From: Planctomycetia bacterium
GTDB lineage: Bacteria; Planctomycetota; UBA1135; GCA-002686595
Direction of reading: 5' to 3'
Assembly: GCA_005778045.1 (NCBI GenBank)
Contig: SXKQ01000014.1
Span: forward strand, 1-40,384
Length of the DNA stretch: 40,384 bases
Part shown: positions 1 through 6,855 of the stretch, one piece after another
How the letters are laid out: each line of letters opens with the position of its first letter
Position numbering within the stretch: position 1 is the stretch's first letter
Program-made: the position numbers and the translations under genes
The notes under the pieces: generated by a model
The model's input: the letters and a program-made list of their open reading frames with translations, nothing else
Told to the model about the DNA's origin: nothing
Database searches by the model: none

Positions 1-1460
1 GCGGCATCACGCTCGGCGCCATGAGCGGCATGGCGATCGCGGACGCGGGCGAGCGCTACTCGCTGCTCACGATCGGCGACGGCCTCGTCAGCCAGATTCC
101 CGCGCTGCTCATCTCGACCGCCTCGGGTGTGCTCGTCACGAAGGCCTCCGATGACTCGAGCCTCGGCTCGCAGGTGCTAGGCCAGAGCCTCGGCCGCCCG
201 CGCGCGACGCTGATCGCCGCCGGCATGATCTTCGCGATCGGACTGCTGCCGGGCATGCCCAAGCTGCCGTTCTTCATCCTCGCCTCGGTGCTGCTCGTCA
301 TCTGGCGCGCGACCCGCGGCCAAGAAGCCGCCGAAGCCGCCGCCGAGGCTGCAGCCAGCGCTTCGGGCGCCCCCAAGGCCGCGCCCGAAGCCACGCCCGC
401 CGAGAAGGAGAACGAGGCAGCGCTCGAGCTGCTGAAGGTCGACCGTGTGGCCCTCGAGATCGGCTACCGCCTGATCCCGCTGGTGCAGGACCCGCGCGGT
501 CAGGGCATTCTCGACCACATCTCGCAGCTGCGCCGCCGCTTCGCCTCGCGCGAGGGCATTGTGCTGCCGCCGGTGCGCATCAAGGACAACATCAAGCTCG
601 CGCCGAATGCCTACCGCATCCTCGTCGGCGGCCAGGAAGTGGCGCGCGGCGAGATCGAGCCGGGCCAGCACATGGCGATGGACTCCGGCGCTGTCGCCGG
701 CAAGATCGCGGGCGCCCCGACCAAGGATCCGGCCTTCGGCCTGCCGGCGCTGTGGATCGCCGACGCCGCGAAGGACGAGGCCGAGCTGCTCGGCTACACG
801 GTCATCGATCCGGTCAGCGTGCTCGTCACGCACCTCTCGGAGGTCCTGCGCACGTCGCTCGGCGACATCCTCACGCGCGACGACGTCAAGGAGCTCGTCG
901 AGAACGCCAAGAAGGTCACGCCGGCCGTGGTCGAGGAGCTCATCCCCGCCAAGATCGGCTACGGCGAGGTCCAGGCGGTGCTGCGCAACCTGCTGCGCGA
1001 GTCGGTGTCGGTGCGCAACGTGCCGCTGATCCTCGAGGTGATCGCCGACAACGTCAGCCGCAGCAAGGACCCCGACACGCTCGCCGAGCTTGCGCGTCAA
1101 CGTCTCGGCCGCGCGCTGTGCGAGGCCCATGCCGATCGCGCGGGCACCGTGCATGCCGTCACGCTCGATCCGCGCATCGAGTCGCGCCTCGCCTCGGCCG
1201 TTGGCACGGGCGCGGCGGATCCCGAGTCGCCGGGCGTCAACCCCGCCTACCTGCAGCGGCTCGTCGAGAAGATCGGCGAGCAGATCGCGAGCGCCACCCG
1301 CGGCGGCTCCGACGTCGTGCTGCTCGCTCGCTCGAACGTGCGCCGTTTCCTCGGCGAGCTCGTGCGCGCCTCGCTGCCCAAGGTGTCGGTGTTGAGCTAC
1401 CAGGAAGTCGTCCCTGCCCGCAGCGTGCAGACCGTCGCGGTCGTGCGCCTCGAGGAGTGA
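1..1460 (+). CDS. flhA: Flagellar export gate protein FlhA, 5' end outside the window
   Basis: The reading frame is open from base 3 and enters mid-protein, so the true start lies upstream; the ATG at 21 is internal. FlhA forms the nonameric export gate of the flagellar type III secretion system: an inner-membrane channel with a cytoplasmic ring that docks chaperone-substrate complexes. The visible part starts in the conserved stretch with GMAIADAGERYSLLTIGDGL and SQIPALLISTASG, then a last membrane segment (about 210-300), an Ala/Glu-rich linker and the full cytoplasmic domain, with the typical GYTVIDPVSVLVTHLSEVLR. The C-terminus (LLARSNVRRFL, then SYQEV) is also typical. It is followed after 3 bases by flhF, whose Shine-Dalgarno GAGGAG (1452-1457) lies inside the flhA tail, so the two are co-transcribed. 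Identification is secure. Confidence 0.96.
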   Translation, partial: GITLGAMSGMAIADAGERYSLLTIGDGLVSQIPALLISTASGVLVTKASDDSSLGSQVLGQSLGRPRATLIAAGMIFAIGLLPGMPKLPFFILASVLLVIWRATRGQEAAEAAAEAAASASGAPKAAPEATPAEKENEAALELLKVDRVALEIGYRLIPLVQDPRGQGILDHISQLRRRFASREGIVLPPVRIKDNIKLAPNAYRILVGGQEVARGEIEPGQHMAMDSGAVAGKIAGAPTKDPAFGLPALWIADAAKDEAELLGYTVIDPVSVLVTHLSEVLRTSLGDILTRDDVKELVENAKKVTPAVVEELIPAKIGYGEVQAVLRNLLRESVSVRNVPLILEVIADNVSRSKDPDTLAELARQRLGRALCEAHADRAGTVHAVTLDPRIESRLASAVGTGAADPESPGVNPAYLQRLVEKIGEQIASATRGGSDVVLLARSNVRRFLGELVRASLPKVSVLSYQEVVPARSVQTVAVVRLEE

Positions 1461-1463
1461 GCC

Positions 1464-2456
1464 ATGCAGATCCACCGAGTCCGTGGCCGTGACCTGAAGG
1501 ACGCGCTCGAGCGCGCACAGCGCCAGTACGGCGCCGACGCGCTGGTCCTCTCGCGCGAGACCATGTCCGATGGCGGCGTGACCGTCGCCGTGGCCGACCC
1601 GAAGCGCGCCCTCGCGGCCGCGAAGCTGGCGCCGGCCACGGCGCCGCTCGTCCCCGCACGCGAGCGCGGCCTCGACGACGTCGAGCGCGTGCTGCGCCGC
1701 AGCGGCGCCTCCGATGGCCTTGTCGCGCGCACGCTCGACGCCGTCTCGCGCTCGGGTGCGCGCGGACCGTTCGCGCTCGACGCCGCCGCGGAGTCGCTCG
1801 CCCGCACCGTCGAGATCGCCCCGAGCCCGCGCATCCAGCGCCGCGCCCCGGGCGTGCAGGTGCAGCCTTGCGTGATCGCCTTCGTCGGTCCGACGGGCGT
1901 CGGCAAGACCACCACGCTCGCCAAGCTCGCGGCGCGCCTCGTGCGCTCGGGACGCCGCGTCGGGATCGCGTCGATGGACACGCATCGCCCGGGCGCCGTC
2001 GAGCAGCTGCGCGCGCTCGCGTCCGCGATCGGCACCGAGGTCGCGGTCGCGCGCGATGGCGAGGAACTGCAGCTTGCCGTCGCGAGCTTTGGCGCCCCGG
2101 AATGCGTGCTGGTCGACACCGCCGGCGCCTCGCCGCGCGACACGGCCGCGCTTGCGGTGCTCGGAGAGAGCCTCGCCTCCGTCGGCGGCTCGCTCGAGAC
2201 CTACCTCGTGCTGCAGGCCACCTCGAGCCGCGAGGCGATCGAGGCCGCGCGCACGTCGTTCGCTGCCGCGAATCCGAGCGCGTGGGTGCTGACCAAGCTC
2301 GACGAGACGCGTGCTCCGGCGCCTGCCCTCGAGTCTGCCATGGCCTCGGGAGCTCGTCTCGCGTTCCTGTGCGATGGGCAGGAAGTCGCCGCGCACTTCC
2401 ACCGCGCCGAGCCGATGCAGGTCGCGGACCTGCTCCTGCGCGGGAGGATCGCGTGA
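1464..2456 (+). CDS. flhF: Flagellar SRP-type GTPase FlhF
   Basis: 330 residues. FlhF is an SRP54/FtsY-family GTPase that places the flagellum and helps recruit early basal-body parts. The N-terminus has the FlhF-type start (MQIHRVRGRDLKDALERAQ, then YGADALVLSRE). A variable linker follows, then the NG domain: P-loop GPTGVGKTTTLAKLA near residue 140, DTHRPGAVEQLRALA, the G3 motif LVDTAGAS, and the G4 motif TKLDE. The start ATG is preceded by GAGGAG at 6 bases. The stop overlaps the GTG start of flhG (GTGA), implying translational coupling with its regulator. Length is slightly short for the family because the linker is short. No oddities in base use. Confidence 0.94.
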   Translation: MQIHRVRGRDLKDALERAQRQYGADALVLSRETMSDGGVTVAVADPKRALAAAKLAPATAPLVPARERGLDDVERVLRRSGASDGLVARTLDAVSRSGARGPFALDAAAESLARTVEIAPSPRIQRRAPGVQVQPCVIAFVGPTGVGKTTTLAKLAARLVRSGRRVGIASMDTHRPGAVEQLRALASAIGTEVAVARDGEELQLAVASFGAPECVLVDTAGASPRDTAALAVLGESLASVGGSLETYLVLQATSSREAIEAARTSFAAANPSAWVLTKLDETRAPAPALESAMASGARLAFLCDGQEVAAHFHRAEPMQVADLLLRGRIA

Positions 2457-3301
2457 GCGCGGACCCCCGCTTCCACGCGCCATTCGTGCTCGTCACCGGC
2501 GGCAAGGGCGGCGTCGGCAAGACCACGCTGGCCGCGAGCCTCGCCGTGCAGCTGCGCGCGCAGGGCCTGCGCACGCTCCTGTGCGATCTCGACCTCGGTC
2601 TCGCCGACCTGCACGTGCTGCTCGGGCTCGAGCCGCGCCACACGATCGAGCAGGCGCTCGCTGGCGAGTGCGCGCTCGCGGACTGCGTCGTTGCCGGGCC
2701 TGGCGGCATCGACGTACTCGTCGGCAGCAATGGCAGTGGGGCGATGGCGAACCTCGCTCCCGAGCCGCGCACGCGGCTACTGGCCGCGCTCGGCGAGCTC
2801 TCCGCGGGCTACGACATCGTGGTGGGAGACAGCGCCGCCGGCATCGGCCCGGACGTGCTCACCCTCGGCGCGCTCGCGCGCATGACGCTCGTGGTCACGA
2901 CTCCCGACCCCAGTGCGGCGGCCGACGCCTATGGGCTCGTGAAGGCGCTGGTCACCGAGAGCACTGTGCGCGGCTTCGACCTGCCCACGCCAGAGCTCGT
3001 TCTCAATCAGGTCTCCGGCGCGCGCGAGGCCGAGCTCGCGGCCGCCAAGCTCGCCGACGTCTGCCGTCGATTCCTGTCGCGCTCCCCGCGCCTCGCGGGC
3101 TGGATCCCGCGCGCCCCGCGCATCGTCGAGGCGGCGCGCCGTCGGGTTCCGTTCGCCCTCTCGGGCGGCCCTGCCGGAGCTGGCAGCGGCGAACGTGAGT
3201 GCCTCGAGCGCCTCGCCCGGCGGGTCATTCTTGGCCTTGGGATGGAAAACGCTTCCGCGGGGCGCGGCGGAAATCCGGCTCAAGACTGGAGCTCTTCATG
3301 A
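2453..3301 (+). CDS. flhG: MinD/ParA-family ATPase FlhG (FleN/YlxH)
   Basis: 282 residues from the GTG at 2453, which overlaps the flhF stop. FlhG is a MinD-like ATPase that controls flagellar number and stimulates FlhF GTPase activity. It shows the deviant Walker A motif GGKGGVGKTTLAASLA near residue 14, the A' motif LLCDLDLGLADLHVLLGLEP, and a Walker B-like VVGDSAAGIGPDVL. The P-loop lies only about a dozen residues from the start. There is therefore no room for the N-terminal DQAxxLR-type helix known to activate FlhF in Bacillus; no upstream in-frame start outside flhF would restore it. The stop overlaps the ATG of the next small gene (ATGA at 3298-3301). Confidence 0.9.
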   Translation: MSADPRFHAPFVLVTGGKGGVGKTTLAASLAVQLRAQGLRTLLCDLDLGLADLHVLLGLEPRHTIEQALAGECALADCVVAGPGGIDVLVGSNGSGAMANLAPEPRTRLLAALGELSAGYDIVVGDSAAGIGPDVLTLGALARMTLVVTTPDPSAAADAYGLVKALVTESTVRGFDLPTPELVLNQVSGAREAELAAAKLADVCRRFLSRSPRLAGWIPRAPRIVEAARRRVPFALSGGPAGAGSGERECLERLARRVILGLGMENASAGRGGNPAQDWSSS

Positions 3302-3543
3302 CCGAAAAACCCATCACGGCGCACGCTCTCGCCGCCGCGTGGATCGCCCTCGGGCGACGCCTTGCGGTCGCCGGAGCGGCCCTCGCCGCCCTGCTCTCGC
3401 TCTTCACCGACACGCCCGTGTGGGTCGCCTCCCTGCGAGGCGCGCTCGCATGGCTCGCGATCACTGCTCTCGTGCGCCTGTGCGCCCACCTGCAGCTCGC
3501 GTCGATCGGCACCGAGCCCGAGCGGACCGCACGCAAGTCCTGA
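3298..3543 (+). CDS. Small two-helix membrane protein in the flagellar operon
   Basis: 81 residues, starting at the ATG of an ATGA overlap with flhG. It has two hydrophobic stretches: one with LAVAGAALAALLSLF around residues 23-37, and one with GALAWLAITALVRLCAHL around 48-65. The N-terminus and tail are short and polar. I do not recognise a family. Position between flhG and the sigma-28 gene, with coupled translation, argues that it is a real flagellar-operon gene and perhaps a membrane partner of FlhF/FlhG or the export gate; that role is inference. A gap of 31 bases separates it from the sigma-factor start. Confidence 0.7.
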   Translation: MTEKPITAHALAAAWIALGRRLAVAGAALAALLSLFTDTPVWVASLRGALAWLAITALVRLCAHLQLASIGTEPERTARKS

Positions 3544-3574
3544 CCATGAAACGAGCGCCTGAGGAAGCCCGACG

Positions 3575-4315
3575 ATGAGCGATACCGCGACAAATCCGTA
3601 TGCGGCGGTCGCGTGGGATCGCGACAAGCTGATCCTCGATCACGTGCCGCTCGTCAAGCACATCGCGGGTCGCATGGCCCTCGAGTTGCCCGGCGGCATC
3701 GAGCGTGACGACCTCTACGGCTGGGGCATGATCGGCCTCGTTCACGCCGCCGACTCGTTCGAGCCTGGCCGCGGCCTGAAGTTCTCCACCTACGCGTACA
3801 CCAAGATCCGCGGCGCGATCCTCGACGAGCTGCGCCGCAGCGACTTCCTGCCGCGCGGCCGTCGCGAGAAGGTTCGCGAGCTCGACCGCGCCGTGAGCGC
3901 GCTGGCCCATCGCACTGGCGTCGCGCCGACGCCTGAGGAGATCGCGCGCGAGCTCGGCGTCACGCCCCAGGAAGTCGACGAGATCCTGCTCGCTGCCAAG
4001 TCGGCCGGGCACGCGTCGCTCGACGCCGACGTCTCCGACGCGCTCTTCGCGCGCCTCTCCGATCCCGACAGCGAAGACCCGCAGGGCAGCGTCGAGTGGG
4101 AAGAGACTAGGGCGCTGCTCGTGCGCGCCATCGGCGAGCTCTCCGATCAGGAGCGCACCGTGATCACGCTGTATTACGCCGAGGAACTGCGCTTGCGCGA
4201 GATCGCGGACGTACTCGGCGTGACCGAGTCGCGCGTCAGCCAGATCCACACGCGGGCCCTCTATCGCCTCAACCGCGAACTCGCGCCGCGACTGGGACTT
4301 CAGGAAAAGGACTAG
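3575..4315 (+). CDS. fliA: Flagellar sigma factor FliA/WhiG family (sigma-28)
   Basis: 246 residues. It directs RNA polymerase to late flagellar and chemotaxis promoters. Region 2 contains HVPLVKHIAGRMALELP, RDDLYGWGMIGLVHAADSF and KFSTYAYTKIRGAILDELRR followed by SDFLPRGRREK, characteristic of the FliA/WhiG class. Region 3 follows (PTPEEIARELGV). Region 4 is LSDQERTVITLYYAEELRL and then the helix-turn-helix LREIADVLGVTESRVSQIHT. Shine-Dalgarno GAGGAAG (3561-3567) sits 7 bases before the ATG. Full length for the family. A FlgM-like protein encoded at 6093-6596 is its likely antagonist. Confidence 0.94.
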   Translation: MSDTATNPYAAVAWDRDKLILDHVPLVKHIAGRMALELPGGIERDDLYGWGMIGLVHAADSFEPGRGLKFSTYAYTKIRGAILDELRRSDFLPRGRREKVRELDRAVSALAHRTGVAPTPEEIARELGVTPQEVDEILLAAKSAGHASLDADVSDALFARLSDPDSEDPQGSVEWEETRALLVRAIGELSDQERTVITLYYAEELRLREIADVLGVTESRVSQIHTRALYRLNRELAPRLGLQEKD

Positions 4316-4326
4316 CGGAAGCACGT

Positions 4327-4584
4327 ATGCACTCGATCATCAAGAAGCACTTCGTGGAGCTCGATGGCGCGCTGGCGCCGCTCGCCGCGGGCCCCACGGC
4401 GAATCCCGCTCCGACCGCACCGCCGAGCGCGCTTCCGAGCGCGTCGTCCCGTCCGTCCGCATCCGGCCGTCGCTGCGAGAAGAGTGCCCGACCGATCACG
4501 ATCGAGGGCGCGATCCGCGCCGTCGAGGTTACCTGTTCCTGCGGCGAGAACACCGTCATCGAACTCGAGTATCCCCATGCGTGA
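4327..4584 (+). CDS. Small hypothetical protein with a C-terminal CxC motif
   Basis: 85 residues; GGAAG lies 5 bases before the ATG, 11 bases after the fliA stop. The N-terminus is a short amphipathic stretch (MHSIIKKHFVELDGAL). A Pro/Ala/Ser-rich linker (about 18-47) follows, then a compact, probably beta-rich end with ITIEGAIRAVEVTCSCGENT and IELEY. A third Cys sits near residue 50. I do not recognise the family. The CxC pair could bind metal or be redox-active, but that is a guess. Position and spacing indicate co-transcription with fliA. The end overlaps the possible upstream start of the following lipoprotein gene by 8 bases. Confidence 0.6.
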   Translation: MHSIIKKHFVELDGALAPLAAGPTANPAPTAPPSALPSASSRPSASGRRCEKSARPITIEGAIRAVEVTCSCGENTVIELEYPHA

Positions 4585-5191
4585 ATCCATGAATCTCCGC
4601 AACGCGAGCCTCTCCCTCGCCCTGCTCGCCACGGCCTGCGCCAGCTCGGGCACGACCCAGCTTCCGCCGCCGGGCACGCCCGATGCCGGCGCGGCCGCGT
4701 CGGCCGAGACTCCGGCCCGGCCGGGCTCGAACCAGCTCTACGCGCGCGACGGCAGCATGATCGGCGCGGAAGCCAGCGCTGCGCAGGAGACTCCGGCCGC
4801 GCCCCAAGGCGGGGTCGCCGATCGCCAGCTGGGCCCGAGCGAGGGCGGACGCATGTACATCCTCGAGCTGTACCAGAAGGCCATCGACGAGCGCGACGCG
4901 CTCGAACTCGAAGTGCGCTCGGTCCAGTCGGAGCTCGAGCGCGCGCGCGCCGCGGCGACCAAGGCCGAGAGCGAGCAGTCCGGCAGCGCCGGCCGCATCG
5001 CCGCGCTCGAGGAAGAGAACCGCCGCCTCGTCGCGGAGAATGTCGAGCTCGCCGCGCGACTCGCGACCGCCCAGATCCGTCGGCTGCAGGCCGAGAAGCT
5101 CCTGCTCGAGGCCCGTATTGCCGAGCTCAGCGTGGGTTCCACGGCCGCCGAGACGGCAGTCACCACCGCCGCGACGCAGGGCAAGCCTTGA
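4577..5191 (+). CDS. Coiled-coil lipoprotein of the flagellar locus
   Basis: 204 residues from the ATG at 4577, or 200 from the ATG at 4589. The second gives the cleaner signal peptide and lies 4 bases after the previous stop; no good ribosome site decides. A lipoprotein signal peptide is visible (LSLALLATACASSG), giving a lipid-anchored Cys. A Pro/Ala-rich segment follows (about 25-90). The second half is a long alpha-helical coiled coil, about 95-180, rich in Glu, Arg, Ala and Leu (for example RIAALEEENRRLVAENVELA). Such proteins often act as periplasmic spacers or oligomerisation rods. No family recognised. Coupled to the next lipoprotein gene by a TTGA overlap. Confidence 0.72.
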   Translation: MRESMNLRNASLSLALLATACASSGTTQLPPPGTPDAGAAASAETPARPGSNQLYARDGSMIGAEASAAQETPAAPQGGVADRQLGPSEGGRMYILELYQKAIDERDALELEVRSVQSELERARAAATKAESEQSGSAGRIAALEEENRRLVAENVELAARLATAQIRRLQAEKLLLEARIAELSVGSTAAETAVTTAATQGKP

Positions 5192-5814
5192 AGCTCACTC
5201 TCGCTCTCTCGTTCGCCGCGCTGGTCGCAGGCTGCCAGTCGAGCGGATCGACGACCATGCTCCTGCCGACGCTCGCGCGCTCGCGCGCGTCCGAGGACCT
5301 TGGAAGCTACTCGCTGCGCCGCGTGGGCCTTCTGCCACCCATGGGCGCGCAGAGCGAGGAAGCCGCGGCCCTCCAAGCCGCGCTCGGGTTCGAGCTCACG
5401 CGCCACGCTCCCTTCGAGGTGGTGATGCTCGACGCCGCCGACCTCGCCGAGGTCCAGCTCGACCAGCCGCACGCGCGCGGACGCTACACGCCGCAGACGA
5501 TCCTCGCGGTCGCGCACCGCTTCCGGCTCGACGGTCTGCTCGTCGGCACGGTCACCCACCTCGAACCCTACGCACCGCAGTCGCTCGGCCTCGGCCTCGA
5601 GCTTGTCGCGGTCGACACGGGCCTCGTGGTCTGGTCCTCGACGATCGACGTCGACACCTCGGAGCTGCGCGTACGCGACTCGCTCGAGGCTTACCAGGCC
5701 ACTCGACTTGGCGGCGGCGATTCGGCGGACGACCTGTCCGTGCTGATGCTCTCGCCGTCGAGCCTGATGCGCTTCGCCGCGGGCGAGATGGCGCGCACGT
5801 TCGAGTCCAACTGA
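5188..5814 (+). CDS. Lipoprotein, possible CsgG/FlgO-like fold
   Basis: 208 residues, starting at a TTG inside the preceding stop (TTGA, 5188-5191). The signal peptide ends in a good lipobox (ALVAGC). The mature part begins with a beta strand (RRVGLLPP), then a helix with an Ala-rich face (EEAAALQAALGFEL). It continues with FEVVMLDAADLAEV, ILAVAHRFRLDGLLVGTV and VDTGLVVWSSTI. This order resembles the TolB-N/CsgG/FlgO/LpoB-type fold of outer-membrane-associated lipoproteins. That assignment is from pattern only. With the preceding coiled-coil lipoprotein it may form an envelope component of the flagellum, analogous to FlgO/FlgP/FlgT in Vibrio; this is inference from location. Confidence 0.7.
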   Translation: MKLTLALSFAALVAGCQSSGSTTMLLPTLARSRASEDLGSYSLRRVGLLPPMGAQSEEAAALQAALGFELTRHAPFEVVMLDAADLAEVQLDQPHARGRYTPQTILAVAHRFRLDGLLVGTVTHLEPYAPQSLGLGLELVAVDTGLVVWSSTIDVDTSELRVRDSLEAYQATRLGGGDSADDLSVLMLSPSSLMRFAAGEMARTFESN

Positions 5815-6092
5815 GGCTGCTGCCGCGGCCCGAAGCGGCCGTGAGCCGCGCTCGCGTCGTGGCTTGGACCTCGACCATGCGGATGGAGGCCGAGCCCTCC
5901 AGCGCAGGAACGTGAGCTTGATTTCGGCACCTCTTGTCGGCCGAACTTGGCACGCCAAGAAACTGGCACGCCCACGCCCAAGCTGCTGCTCCGCAAAGCG
6001 CGAGAGCCCGCGACCATCGCTGGCCCCGGGCTCTCGTCGTCGCGGACTCGCCCCTCGCGAGCCCGTGGTTTTTGGCTGGTTGCCGTTGAGAG
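5815..6092. other. Convergent intergenic region, no gene
   Basis: 278 bases between the last flagellar lipoprotein gene (+) and the FlgM-like gene (-). It contains a perfect 6-base inverted repeat, CTTGGC-AC-GCCAAG (5946-5959), whose 2-base centre is too small for an RNA hairpin and so would be a DNA-level site if anything. A 10-bp hairpin at 6001-6036 is listed separately. No convincing reading frame. Confidence 0.5.
6001..6036. terminator. Probable bidirectional terminator hairpin
   Basis: A 10-bp perfect stem (6001-6010 pairs with 6027-6036) encloses 16 bases that can form a further small CCA/TGG stem with a TCGC tetraloop. It lies between convergent genes. There is no long U tract on either side; read on the - strand it is followed by a short TTT. 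Confidence 0.5.
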
Positions 6093-6596
6093 CTAGCTGC
6101 CGCCGAGCATGCGGCGCGCGGCGCGCTCGATCCGCTCCGAGTCGTTGAGCTTTCCCTCGAAGTACAGGGCACGCAGCTCGGCGACGCGAGCGGCACGGAC
6201 CTCTTCGCTCTGGGCGAGGCGCACCTCGACGGCGCGCGCGAGCGTCTCGCTCTTCGAGGAGATCTCGATGCGATCGTTGCCGATCGGACCTTGGGTGCTC
6301 TCCCGACGCGCATCGAGCTTGGCACGGTATTCCTCGCGGGCCTCGAACACGGCCGACTGGCCGGCCAACTCGGGGTTGTTCGCGGTGTGGTTCTTGCGCA
6401 GGTTGCCGAGCCGCTCCTGCCGGCGCTCGCGGAACGCGTCGCGCGCATCCTTGACGCTGGCGGCGTCGGGCTTGGGGTCGGCGCTGGACTCTGGGGTGCC
6501 GTTCGGGCGCGGCTCGGCGACCTCGCGGGCCTTGCGCGTCGGATCGAAGCGCAGCGCCGGGTTCGGACCGTCGGGCGAGTTGGGTTGGATGTTCAT
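6093..6596 (-). CDS. FlgM-like anti-sigma-28 protein with long N-terminal extension
   Basis: 167 residues; the start ATG (6594-6596) has GGAG about 7 bases upstream. The last 61 residues match the FlgM pattern: NDRIEISSKSETLARAV at 107-123, then a helix with VRAARVAELRALYFEGKLN and SERIERAARRML. In FlgM families this corresponds to D-R-[VI]-E-[IL]-S, R-x-x-[RK]-V-A-E-L-R and a final amphipathic helix, which bind sigma-28. The first ~105 residues are polar, low-complexity and charged (Arg, Asp, Pro), making the protein much longer than a typical ~95-residue FlgM. It sits directly downstream of and convergent with the fliA operon. Alternative: an unrelated charged flagellar protein. No signal peptide. 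Confidence 0.6.
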   Translation of the reverse strand: MNIQPNSPDGPNPALRFDPTRKAREVAEPRPNGTPESSADPKPDAASVKDARDAFRERRQERLGNLRKNHTANNPELAGQSAVFEAREEYRAKLDARRESTQGPIGNDRIEISSKSETLARAVEVRLAQSEEVRAARVAELRALYFEGKLNDSERIERAARRMLGGS

Positions 6597-6786
6597 GGTG
6601 GATCTCCGATGTAGGGCACCGGACAGGCGTCGCACGTCCGTATCGACAGGCGGAGCGGCTCCTGTGAGTTTTTTTCCGGGTGGCGGGGCGCGTTCTTGCC
6701 CTTGGGCCAAGGCCGGCCGAAGGTTCAGGAGGGTTGTCGGACGTTCCAGCGGCCTCATGAGCCCTTCCACGAGACTTCTTGAATAT

Positions 6787-6825
6787 CTATAAGTCGCTTC
6801 CATGAAACAACTTGTGACTTTATAG
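6787..6825. promoter_or_regulatory. Imperfect inverted repeat in an AT-rich divergent promoter region
   Basis: CTATAAGTC (6787-6795) is mirrored by GACTTTATAG (6816-6825), with one extra base in the right arm and about 20 bases between arms. It sits in the most AT-rich patch of the neighbourhood (about 6775-6825), between the divergent FlgM-like gene (-) and the M1 peptidase gene (+, start 6856). The geometry suits a dimeric regulator or overlapping divergent promoters. No regulator is identified. Confidence 0.35.
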
Positions 6826-6855
6826 CCTTGCCCGATCCGGTCCGGGGAGCGCAAC

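Noticed and set aside
177..2483. 768-codon open frame on the - strand across flhA and flhF
   Set aside because: Composition is Arg/Ala/Glu/Gly-rich without motifs and it is antisense to two certain genes; a high-GC shadow.
6597..6680. Possible sigma-28 promoter (GTCGATAC, resembling GCCGATAA) before the FlgM-like gene
   Set aside because: The A-rich stretch that could serve as -35 is several bases too far away; no proper TAAA-N15 spacing.
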